Origin: Zygnema cylindricum
Taxonomy: Eukaryota > Streptophyta > Zygnematophyceae > Zygnematales > Zygnemataceae
Reading direction: 5' to 3'
DNA length: 18,433 bases
Assembly (NCBI GenBank): GCA_037447655.1
Contig: JBBHKE010002967.1
Coordinates: 159,328-177,760 of the forward strand
The notes beneath the pieces were generated by a model. That model was not told the origin of the DNA, did not search any database, and saw only the letters and a program-made list of their open reading frames with translations. The first letter of the stretch is position 1, and every line of letters starts with the position of its first letter. Positions 10,413 to 18,433 of this stretch are shown piece by piece. Position numbers and translations under genes: made by a program.

Positions 10413-10982
10413 GCAGCCTTTATACTCATTCTTCTCTTTGCACACTAGTCAAGATTTTTATTGGACGCTTGAGAGGGAAGGGTACGAATCTTACATTCTG
10501 ATTGACGGTTGATTGAATAAGGAAATCATCGTGACTGTCCGTTCCGCACTAACTAAAAAACTTTCCAAAGCATAAGTGCTTATGGATTTTTCCCCCTTTG
10601 TCAATTGGACCTTCCTCTCATGGGGGTTCCCCCTTTGTCGATATCGTCCTCTATCAAACCATCCCAAGTGGGTCACAGGGTAGTATAATCGCCTTTCCCC
10701 CATCAAGTTGATCCCTCGATTTTCACACATTCTCGAGAGTAAAAAAAGGGGCTAGGCGTGGGAGGGGGGGGGGGGGGAAGAGGGGGCGGGGAAATACGAC
10801 CACAAAGAAACACGCCATGAATTCCTTTTCTCGTGTCCCTTTTTTCCTTCTTTCCTACCTCCCCTGGCGATTTTCCACTTTATTTGCACTCTTTCCAACT
10901 CACCATCGTTTTCACCATTCATACGTTTCCCCTTCTTTCCACCTTATTCTTATACCAACCGTGTTTGGAAACACAACCATGC
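10413..10982. other. gene-free stretch with a 14-base G-run
   Basis: No exon is recognisable. A run of 14 G at 10764-10777 is flanked by AGGGGGCGGGG, so the + strand could form a G-quadruplex. Two loosely similar TTTCCCCCTTTGTC strings occur near 10588 and 10627. The right part is C/T-rich. Confidence 0.5.
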
Positions 10983-11035
10983 CCATTCTCCCTCTCCCAC
11001 CTCCTTTAACCATTCTCCCTCTCCCACCTCCTTTA
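10983..11035 (+). repeat. 27-bp tandem duplication, C/T-rich
   Basis: CCATTCTCCCTCTCCCACCT... occurs at 10983 and again at 11010, with 26 identical bases in each copy. It is a recent local duplication in pyrimidine-rich sequence. Confidence 0.9.
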
Positions 11036-11042
11036 CACACAC

Positions 11043-11066
11043 ACTAGCAAACAAAAACTTGCTAGT
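11043..11066. repeat. 8-bp stem hairpin
   Basis: ACTAGCAA (11043-11050) and TTGCTAGT (11059-11066) are exact reverse complements separated by eight A-rich bases. It is not followed by a gene in either direction, so no function can be assigned. Confidence 0.5.
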
Positions 11067-11640
11067 TTTGAAAATTATTGGGTAATCATTTTGCTTCCGT
11101 AGTCGGTTATGCCTATAATGCAAAAAGTTGTTGCTATTTCGTTGGCCTCAACGGTCCTTCTGAAATTCTATGGGCTCCATTGCCACACAGAATTTGCAGA
11201 TCCAAAGAAGCTAATCTAGATAGTGTTGAATCCAAGTTTATATGAACCCAAATGATTGGCCCCTTGACAATCAGAACCCCATTACAGCTTCACCCCTGTA
11301 AAATAAGACTTTCTGTGTGCTTAGTTCCACCACATAATGCAAAGTTAGAATATGAGATTAAGACACATTCACCCACTTTGACTTTCCCTTAGAAATGCAG
11401 CCACCCTGGCGGGCAATAACTCTGACAAACTACACCCCTGTGTAGCCTGGACTCCCCTTAGTCCACAGCAAAAAGAATCACTGAATTTTCTCACCCGAGC
11501 ATTAAGTTATCAATGGTCAAAGATGACCTATTTGTACAGATGCTCTCTGGGAGAGAGGCTGAAACCCAAAAATATTCTAAGTCCTAAACTACCTCTCTAA
11601 GCATACTACAAGTATACCTATCCAATCAAGAGACTGTAAG
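11067..11640. other. stretch without recognisable gene
   Basis: A frame open from 11382 to 11599 on the + strand lacks an ATG near its start and resembles no family I know. It has a less biased composition than its surroundings, so a degraded exon or transposon piece is possible, but I cannot support a call. Confidence 0.4.
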
Positions 11641-11697
11641 GTACAAGAAGGTACAGGTACCGCTGTACTTCTTGTACGGCCATAGTACGGCATGGCC
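11641..11697. repeat. two adjacent strong hairpins
   Basis: GTACAAGAAGGTACAG (11641-11656) pairs with CTGTACTTCTTGTAC (11663-11677) across a 6-base loop with a single bulge. Immediately after, GGCCAT (11678-11683) pairs with ATGGCC (11692-11697). A third small fold-back CTGAC-GCGT-GTCAG follows at 11704-11717. Confidence 0.8.
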
Positions 11698-11699
11698 GC

Positions 11700-11910
11700 T
11701 CCGCTGACGCGTGTCAGTTCCTGAGCCGAAGTTGCTCCCTCCGTGATACCCGCTGTCCTATCACCCTTCGCCACGTGTCATCCGCGACATACGCTCAGCA
11801 AACGGCCAAATGTCCCCTCCGGTGCGTCGGCTCCACCGTGAGCCGTCGGATCTTAAAACCGTATCTAATCGCGTCCGTTAAATACAATGCCGTTTCGTTT
11901 CCTATATATT
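11700..11910. promoter_or_regulatory. promoter-like GC-richer patch with G-box
   Basis: The patch contrasts with AT-rich surroundings. It contains CCACGTGTCA (11771-11780), a G-box/ABRE-type core, TGACGCGTGTCA just before, and a TATATAT run at 11903-11909. These are typical of plant promoters, but I find no convincing exon on either side, so it may be the orphan promoter of a lost or transposon-derived transcript. Confidence 0.25.
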
Positions 11911-12599
11911 GAGTATGTAGATTAATACCAAGTTTAGATATCTTTTGATCTATGTTAATATATATCATTGACGCCTAGGTGGATAAGACGTACAACTAAC
12001 CTATCAATTTCAGTTCCTAGTTTAAATCTTCATAGTAGCAGAATTTTGGTAGAAAGCCTTCTATTAATATATCTTAGTGTGAACTGTAAATATTTAATAG
12101 AATACTGGACCATATGTGATTAACGTTTCAATGAGACTTAAGGGATAAGGCGCAAAGAATAGTACTACCTGTACATTAAGAGACTTTGGTTAAAATCTGG
12201 TTAGATCTAATATTTTATTCATCTTTCTTTCTAAATATGGCTGCAGCCATGGCTATCTCTGTCTTTCAGTGACTACGACAAGTATGGATGACTTTTGAAG
12301 ACCATCTAGCAAACACATAGAATAAATTCAGACCTAGAAAATACCAAATTTTAACACCTTCCTCAAGTTTGCTTTCTTTAGTGATTTTGATTCTTTTGCA
12401 CTTAGGTGTTTTATTCTCTTTTGGCGAGGTGTTTCACCCATCGTCCCTCCTACCTGACATGCACTTCCCCTCGCACTCCTACTTTTGCCTCATCCCTTGC
12501 TTCATGATCACCTTATGACATCCTTCGTGCTATTGGACCTTGGAGCTTTGGGTTGCGAGTTTGAGCATGCAGTTCGGCTTTTATCCTATATTCCCCTCT

Positions 12600-13000
12600 T
12601 TGAGGTGGGTGGGCTCAATATCTATTGCCATTGTAGCGAATGCTCCTTATTGGAATAGTTGTTGCCTCATTACCTCCAGGCTTGTTTCTTGATATTTGGA
12701 TGAGGACAATCTCGTTTTTGCTACAATAATTTTTCATGTTTCCGACAGTATTCCTTCCAACAATCTCATTTGGAGGTCACATGTTTTGTTTCTCCCCTTC
12801 CTTTAGAGAATGCGCAGTTTTTCTCCATTTTTGTTAACAAGTTTATCTTAAACTGAGTTTTTGCTAAGGTTCTCGCCATTATCTATTAAAGCTTCTAGAT
12901 GCACTTCCTTCTGATTAATCACGTGCTTGTTTTCTCTTTTGTAAGAGGCTTGGTTATAAGGCTCCATTATTGGCTACACATGTTTTGTACACTCTCATAT
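12600..13000 (+). pseudogene. degenerate LINE relic (endonuclease and RT fragments)
   Basis: From 12603 the frame reads VGGLNIYCHCSECSLLE, a stop, then LLPHYLQACFLIFG and a stop. This follows the APE-type endonuclease pattern of plant LINEs (NIY.P...R..LW..L...LP....I.GDFN), with the GDFN position ruined. From about 12839 another frame reads KFILN-stop-VFAKVLA, and after further stops FLLINHVLVFSFVRG, resembling the start of LINE reverse transcriptase (...Y.i.AK.LA.RL...L.....Q..F..GR). Order and strand agree with a LINE. The two parts are only about 170 bp apart, much closer than in an intact element, so an internal deletion is implied. Stops and frame changes show it is long dead. The assignment rests on weak motif matches. 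Confidence 0.4.
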
Positions 13001-13651
13001 TCTAACTGTTGTATTCACCTTTGTCCTCAAGCTCAAGCTTGGTCTACCTTAATCGAACTTCACGCAATTATCACGTTTGCTTGTACCATCTTATTCTTCA
13101 ACCTAATTGGTTACTTCCAAGAGGAGAACTAAACACGACACTTATCGCAATCACAATGCGACTATTACATATGAAAGAGGGCAATTTGTCCGGTGGGGGG
13201 CTTCATATATTATTTCATGGTAGTCGATCGATATTACTTTGCCCTAGATTTCTTGTGACATTATTTTGGCGGACCCTACCATTCGATGTCCCTTGTGAAG
13301 TGTTTGGACATGTTGGAGTATCCGGATGTGATGTTGCTATAAAGTGAGAGCCTGGTTATACACACCGCAACCCTATAGATAACTTAATTTTAATGGCGAT
13401 TGAGTTCAATAGATGAGTTCCTCCATTTTTTTGTGGTGGCGTTATTCCGAGTGGAGGTTCTCCTAGCGCCTTATCGCTTCGATCCTCAATTATATTGATT
13501 GTCGACACTATCTGTCGCTCTCACAATAAGGAGTAAAACTTCTTGTCTGGATTTGCCGTTGTCGTTATATATCATTGACTTGTTTTGAAACTCTTTCAAC
13601 TTACTCCGCCAAATCCGAAGTGTTTAAGGGGTTTCTTACAGATATTAGAAA
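13001..13651. other. stretch without recognisable gene
   Basis: It may hold further decayed LINE sequence but I can align none of it. No intact frame, RNA gene or repeat is evident. Confidence 0.4.
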
Positions 13652-14042
13652 CTGTGGTGTGTATCCGTAACCATTTGGCGATAGCCGATATGTACATTTT
13701 TTTTACCTAGTAATAATCGAGATATGGGCTTGATATTTTGACAACGGAACCGTCGCGATAAATTACTGATCATCGTCAGATCGACAACAATCGACGATAG
13801 TACGGAGTGGATTGTGATTTTTTTTCCAATAGCCGTCCTCCCCTCCCCTCCGTCGTGATATCCTTGTACTCATTTTGATTTTTTTTCGTACTATTGCTAC
13901 AGTCCATCCCTTCCGAATGATTACCATCGACAATAGTTTTTGTTGGTTCCGGAGCTCTATATCGTAACCCCTCACCGCTCGATAACCGAGAATATCGGTT
14001 ATTTGATTAATCGCGATGGAAATTACCCGATACGGAACACTA
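13652..14042 (+). mobile_element. diverged copy of the hAT-like MITE
   Basis: This is an older relative of the element at 15232-15668. The left end aligns without gaps for about 45 bases, sharing GTATC, ACCA-TTG-CGATA and CGATATGTAC (13679-13695). The middle shares a T-run followed by CCTCCCCTCCCCTCC. The right end shares TTGTTGGT-CCGG, TATATCG, a TAATCGCGAT-like block and ACCCGATAC..AACACTA (14025-14042). At 391 bp it is slightly shorter and lacks the G-run. No clear 8-bp target duplication remains (flanks ATTAGAAA and ATAATAGT), consistent with age. Confidence 0.75.
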
Positions 14043-15223
14043 ATAATAGTGTTTGGTTTTGATATTTATGTTTTGGTTACGCCATTGTGTTGTTTCCTTT
14101 GATTATTGTTCGTTTCACTGTCTTTTGAGGTTAGTTTTTTTCTCCTTCTTCTCTTTTTTAGTTTCTTCCACCTAAATTCAATTTTCGGATTTATCTTTGC
14201 CTTTAGGTTTTTCAGTTTCATTTTTGCGATTAAATATGTGTACTCAAATAGTTTACAACCGTATTTTGTTAGTGATCTTATCATATATTTTTTGAAAGTA
14301 ATGAGTTATATTCATTACGCGGAATAACAAATTATACAACTGTAAAACAAAAATGGAAAGGGAAGTCACAACGCAAATTACGTTGCATCTTGGCTCTTTT
14401 TCATTGTAAACGTTTCCAATATGAATCTTGCAATGTTAAATCATGTTCTTTGCGGAAATGGAGGGGTGATATCTAATTCTTGCATAAACAATATACTAGG
14501 TGTTAGTACCACAAATATTATTTTCATGTTATTATTATTGGAAAAATATAGAAAAAAAGATCATCAAATATGTGTCATTGGCAGTGTTGTGTATCTTTCC
14601 AAATTTTAGCCAATATGATGCCTCTCTATATGCACGATTAATGAAAAGTAATAAATATTATGTAGTTTACGCAACATACAACTTAACATTGATATAACCT
14701 CGAGAAAAAATGTATATTATAACAAACATATAAACTAATGACATCTCAATGAGTGGTATTATACCAATAAAACACCAAAAAAAGGTATAAGAGCAAAGAA
14801 AAGAAATACCAAATTTTTATTATGTCACATCCTTATACATAGAATTGGGAGCACTGCATAGGACATATGAATACTAATAAGAAAACTACTATGAAGGCAT
14901 CGAACAATCAATAGTAATTATCACCGACAAAGTAACAAAAGCCAACAATGTGTTAAGAAATATAAATAATTAAGACAAATAAAAACTAAATTAACATTTA
15001 ATAGAAACAAAATATTGAAAAAATATTATTCATCACTACTAAAATTATTAATATGTCAAATACTTACGCATAGAATTCACAGCACTACCCACAACATATT
15101 CATAATAAAAATAGAGTGGAGCAATCATTAGTAACTTTAAACAACAAAAGTGAATAATAAGAAAATTCCGATCACAATATAATTTAAGAATGTGTAGTCC
15201 AATTCGAATCGACTATAAATAGC
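14043..15223. other. AT-rich stretch with a decayed ~231-bp two-unit repeat
   Basis: No gene is recognisable. The segment starting TATGTCACATCCTTATACAT at 14821 recurs as TATGTCAAATACTTACGCAT at 15052. Both copies continue with ATAGAATT..., AGCACT, ACATAT.., and later CAATCA.TAGTAA, over roughly 120 bp. This is an old direct repeat lying between the two MITE copies; it could be a decayed tandem satellite or paired ends of a larger element. Confidence 0.55.
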
Positions 15224-15231
15224 GTAATAAC
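15224..15231 (+). repeat. left target site duplication of the MITE
   Basis: GTAATAAC, repeated exactly at 15669-15676 on the other side of the element. Eight base pairs is the size made by hAT transposases. Confidence 0.9.
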
Positions 15232-15443
15232 TAGTGTTGGGTATCGAGGACCACTTGCCGATATTCGATATGTACCGAATTTTAGGTACCCGATAATCGA
15301 TGTATCGCTTCGATATATCTCGAAATATCGCGATATATTGCCGATATATCGTATCGACAATATATCGAAAATGAAAATTTTAATTTTTTTTTTCAAAACC
15401 CCCCCCCCCCCCCTCCCCCCCCGAGCGCTCAGTGGGGGGGGGG

Positions 15444-15485
<42 letters not shown>

Positions 15486-15668
15486 TTCCGTACAGTTTTC
15501 CGTACATTTTCCCGTACTCTCACTGTACGGACAAGCAATTTTTGCGATATATATCGCGATAATTTATGTTGGTCCCGGTACGATATATCGAGGAATCTGT
15601 TCGATCGATATTCGATATATCGAATATCGAAATTATCGCGATATGAAACTACCCGATACCCAACACTA
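15232..15668 (+). mobile_element. hAT-like non-autonomous transposon (MITE), 437 bp
   Basis: The ends are perfect 15-bp terminal inverted repeats, TAGTGTTGGGTATCG at 15232-15246 and its reverse complement at 15654-15668. The flanks are identical 8-bp duplications, GTAATAAC. TAGTGTTGGG-type ends with an 8-bp duplication are characteristic of the hAT superfamily (known), and the lack of any transposase frame makes it a MITE (seen). The arms are dense in TATATCG and CGATAT strings on both strands, giving strong secondary structure. The core is a C-run and G-run around GAGCGCTC. The intact duplication and ends point to a fairly recent insertion. Mobilisation would need a transposase supplied from elsewhere in the genome. 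Confidence 0.92.
15399..15484. repeat. C-run/G-run fold-back at the MITE core
   Basis: A run of 15 C (15399-15413), one T and 8 C is followed by the palindrome GAGCGCTC (15423-15430), AGT, 12 G, one A and 38 G (15447-15484). The two halves can pair as a long hairpin or form G-quadruplex and i-motif structures. Run lengths are likely unreliable in any assembly. Confidence 0.9.
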
Positions 15669-15676
15669 GTAATAAC
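15669..15676 (+). repeat. right target site duplication of the MITE
   Basis: GTAATAAC, identical to 15224-15231. Confidence 0.9.
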
Positions 15677-16500
15677 ACATATAATAAATAAGCTCATAAT
15701 CTTGTGCACATCGAACGGTAAAATAGGAATCTCACGTGTAAGATGGAGGGACACAATTTAAGGACGGTCTTTTGCATTTATATATAGTCGATAGCTTACG
15801 AAGTGGCGACTACGACTACAATCGATAAATTCGAAATCAATCGTAAGAGCGTACGAGCACGAAATAAAATCAGCTTCATCAAGCGGTACGGTAAACCAGT
15901 ACAGTAAAATATTCTGTGCATCGCTATTGATTTTTTTTTGTTTTTTTCGCTGCTTTAAAACATATTTTCTCCCTGACATGTGTCTGACTTTTGACTGGAG
16001 ACCAGCAATCGGAAGGTGAGAATCTTGCCTTTCAATCGAAACCGTCAGATGAACAGTCCGACAAATGTGCACGGGAGAAAAGATGAAGTGGCGAAAAAAA
16101 TGTGAACACTAATAGCGGTACTCGGTGCACTGTAGTGCAAAGTGAAAAACAGACGGACAAGATTTACGGATGGATATTTGAGCTTTGAAAAAATCTGAAA
16201 TCCAACGAAATTGCGACTACAAAGTACGATAACTTCGAGACACATTATATAGCAAGACAGGAACTGAAGAAAGGTACACCAACATCACAGTACGAACATT
16301 TTGACGTTTGCGAACCCAACAGAGAAAACGTCAAAAACCAAAAACTGAACGTCGAAAAATGTACGCAACCGTAACCCTGATTATAATTGGGGTACGGAAT
16401 CGTATTTTTGAAGGAAACCACAAATATCGCAGTACCTCGAAACTCACGACGATGCTTCCCCCAAAGGCAAAGCAAAATGTCCGATTCGGCAGAACCCGAC
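15677..16500. other. stretch without recognisable gene
   Basis: No coding exon is recognisable on either strand. A small perfect fold-back TGCACT-GT-AGTGCA lies at 16126-16139. Frames here are short and unlike known proteins. Confidence 0.5.
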
Positions 16501-16519
16501 TAATTTAAGTTCTTAGGGA

Positions 16520-17440
16520 AAAATGTTACAGAATTGCGTTGGACGGCAAAACGGTTGCCGTTAAGAGATCCACAAATTCTGGCAATCGACAACCGCAATT
16601 GACGGCGCGTCACATCAGGCGGTTTCCCCCCCCCCCCTGTACGGAATCTGCGTATAAATTGACAAGCTCAATTGTCGGCCGGCCAGGCGGGTCCTGCGCT
16701 CCATTTCCTCCCGGAGTCCCAACGGCCGGTTTTTCCGCGGGTGTTCACAGCCAGCACACTATTTCAGCGTCCTTTCGTACAGCTTTCTGCGAAGCCGTAC
16801 TTTAACGGATCCAGAACGATCCGATCGACACTGTACTTCTGGTTGTCGAACCGACGCTTTTAACCTTTTAGCGATCGCATCCGTACTATTATCCCCTTGG
16901 TGCCGTACACTTAACGGCAGTTTTGGACATTCGATCGTTAAAAATGACGTCCACCGACATCTCCGACATTTATGACGTTTTGCATCAGTTGGAAAACTGC
17001 CGGTCACCTGTTTTTTTAGGCTGGTGGAGCTGCACAGAGGATCTCTTTGCTCTCGCTCCTCCTCTTCTCCATCCGCACGTGCGCGGTCAAACGTTGTCGT
17101 TTCTACTTCTGCCACGTGGACCTCTCACGACCAGCCACGCTGGAGCTTTCTCAGCTGATGCAGGAGTAGCTATGGCGGTTGAACTCGATTTGCAAGCTCC
17201 TCTTCTTGTCTTTCCAAGAGGTTCTGACATTTGACACGTGGCAGTTGATCCAACATGAAGAGTTGACAGTTTCTACGTGTGGCATCGTACAGAAGAAGGA
17301 AAATCGTGACAGGTGGCAGCAGTGCAAGCAGAAACCCTACATCGAGCCGCCATTCGTTTCCAGCACGAGGTGTGCACGCTGCGCAACAGAAGAAGTCGAG
17401 TTTTGGAAAAAGGTGCGTGGCGACACTCTGCCCTAAAATC
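16520..17440 (+). promoter_or_regulatory. promoter-like region with G-box/ABRE cluster
   Basis: GC content rises and ACGTG-type elements cluster: CCACGTGG (17112-17119), ACACGTGGC (17234-17242), TACGTGTGGC (17274-17283), with relatives GACAGGTGGCAG (17308-17319) and GGTGCGTGGCG (17412-17422). bZIP and bHLH factors bind such sites in plants. An AAACCCTA string, frequent in plant leaders, lies at 17333-17340. No exon could be supported, so a gene starting beyond 18433, or on the other strand, is only an inference. Confidence 0.35.
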
Positions 17441-17453
17441 ATCACAAAAACCT

Positions 17454-17498
17454 ATGTGTGTGTGTGTGTGTGTTTTTTTTTTTTTCGCTTTTTTTTTT
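17454..17498 (+). repeat. (TG)n followed by T-runs
   Basis: About ten TG dinucleotides followed by two T-runs separated by CGC. Ordinary microsatellite. Confidence 0.9.
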
Positions 17499-17553
17499 CG
17501 TTTGTTTTGTTCTGTAACAGTTTCTGGTTGTAGAGTGTCAAACAGTTACATGT

Positions 17554-17689
17554 CCCGTTCCGTTCCGTTCCGTTCCACACCATTCCGTTCCCTACTGTTC
17601 CATTCCGTTCCGTTCCGTTCCACACCATTCCGTTCCATACTGTTCCATTCCGTTCTGTTCCGTTCCACACTGTTCCGTTCCGTTCCGTT
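17554..17689 (+). repeat. TTCCG pentanucleotide array with 45-bp higher-order units
   Basis: The array is built of TTCCG pentamers with variants (TTCCA, CACAC, CTACTG). Three longer units of about 45 bp can be seen, each with a run of TTCCG, then TTCCACAC(C/T), then TTCCGTTCC and a (C/A)TACTG-like end. Every frame encodes a low-complexity peptide, as expected for a 5-bp period, and none is a gene. Confidence 0.9.
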
Positions 17690-17760
17690 GTACTGCTGCA
17701 GTTTTAGGGCAGTTTCCACGCGAGCAGAAGGTCTGCCAGACAGGATTTTCATGGGCGTGC

Positions 17761-18433
17761 AGAAAGATAGAGAGGGAGAGGGGTGGGAGAGGGGAGGAGG
17801 GGGGCAGAGAGGGAAGAGAGGAGAGAGAGGGAGGGAGAGGGAGACAGGATTGAGAGTTGAGGAGGGAAGACGGGAGGGAGAGGGGAGAGGTGGGGGAGAG
17901 AGGGAGGAAAATGACCAGAGGAGGGAAGAGGGGAGAGAGAACTGAAAGGGGGGAGGGAGAGAGGGTAGAGGAAAATTGAGAGGGGTGAAAAGGGAGAGGG
18001 AGAGAGTGGGCAGAGATTAGGGAGACAGGGATGAGAGGGTAAAGAGGGGAAAGGAGGGGAAAGAGAGGGTAGAAATATGGGAAAGAGGGGAGGGAGGGTA
18101 GGGAGGAGAAAAAGGCGAGAGAGGCTAGAGGGGAAAGTGGGACAGAGGGGACAGAGCAGAGTAGAGGATATTGGAAAGGAAAGAGGATACACAAGAGACA
18201 TGAAGAGAGGGGAGTGAGGATGGAGAGGAGAGGGTAGAGGCACATGGAGAAAAAGAGGCGGAGTCGAGAGGGAGGATTGAGACGGGAGGGAGAGAGAGGG
18301 AGACAAGGATTTTTTTGTCTGAGAGAGAAGCCTCATATTAGAGAGTTGTGATAAGGTTTTAGACAGAGAGGGAGAGACCGGTGAGAGGGAGATCGAAATA
18401 GGACTGGGAGCATTTGGAGTGGAGAGGGAGAGA
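17761..18433 (+). repeat. polypurine (GAGAGGGA-like) tract running off the window
   Basis: More than 670 bp made almost entirely of G and A on the + strand, with irregular GAGAGGGA, GGGGAGAG and GGGAGGGA units and only scattered pyrimidines. Such mirror-like purine tracts can adopt triplex (H-DNA) structure. The long S/P/L-rich frames on the - strand and G/E/R-rich frames on the + strand are artefacts of the composition. Confidence 0.92.

Noticed and set aside
10206-10512. Overlapping frames rich in V, L, C and Y
   Set aside because: All three frames run through the TTG/TTA microsatellite and are simple-sequence artefacts.
11382-11599. Open + strand frame of 72 codons with balanced composition
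   Set aside because: No initiator ATG near its start, no splice context I could support, and no recognisable motif.
11589-11774. 61-codon - strand frame downstream of the G-box at 11771
   Set aside because: It begins with GTG rather than ATG, is unlike known proteins and spans the hairpin cluster.
15184-15761. Open frames with poly-Pro or poly-Gly through the MITE core
   Set aside because: They are produced by the C-run/G-run homopolymers and cross the transposon ends; not genes.
17592-18336. Long S/P/L-rich open frames on the - strand (about 195-217 residues)
   Set aside because: They are translations of the polypurine tract and the TTCCG array; the composition excludes stops and no domain is visible.
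1-18433. tRNA, rRNA, CRISPR arrays, organelle-derived inserts and viral genes
   Set aside because: None was recognised on either strand by eye; the repeats present are microsatellites, minisatellites or transposon ends rather than spaced CRISPR repeats.

Overview
The window is nuclear DNA from a eukaryote, most likely a streptophyte (a charophyte alga such as a stonewort, or a bryophyte, lycophyte or fern). The only gene I can support is a plant-type CCR4 deadenylase split by nine GT-AG introns of 132 to 1056 bp. Its protein matches the land-plant CCR4a/CCR4b layout (N-terminal MLSV...VHLPS start, MYND-like zinc finger, EEP nuclease) rather than the animal/fungal layout with leucine-rich repeats. 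The genus is not determinable from sequence reading alone. There is no operon-like organisation.

Layout. 1-1805: non-coding 5' flank with a possible TATA box near 1433 and a 33-codon upstream ORF (1699-1800) that ends 5 nt before the main ATG. 1806-7863: the complete CCR4 gene on the + strand, ten coding exons that join in frame to 1842 nt (613 residues plus stop). Introns 1, 7 and 9 carry small internal repeats; in intron 9 both splice-junction neighbourhoods are reiterated. 7982-8194: a minisatellite just downstream of the stop. 8195-12400: no recognisable gene, with a TTG/TTA microsatellite, a G-run, a 27-bp tandem duplication and a GC-richer patch with strong hairpins and a G-box (11640-11910). 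12600-13000: a decayed relic that reads like parts of a LINE (endonuclease, then start of reverse transcriptase).

13652-15668: two related non-autonomous DNA transposons in the same orientation. The younger one (15232-15668, 437 bp) has a 15-bp perfect terminal inverted repeat and a perfect 8-bp target site duplication, as expected for hAT elements; the older one (13652-14042) is a diverged copy. They are separated by an AT-rich stretch holding a decayed two-unit repeat of about 231 bp. 15677-17440: no recognised exon, but the last kilobase is richer in GC and has a cluster of G-box/ABRE-like sites, so it could be the promoter of a gene beyond the window. 17454-18433: simple sequence, namely (TG)n, a TTCCG pentanucleotide array and a polypurine tract of more than 670 bp running off the end.

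Nothing here looks like a new multi-gene system. The most interesting items are the hAT-like MITE pair with its fold-back C-run/G-run core, and the reiterated splice-site modules at both ends of CCR4 intron 9.
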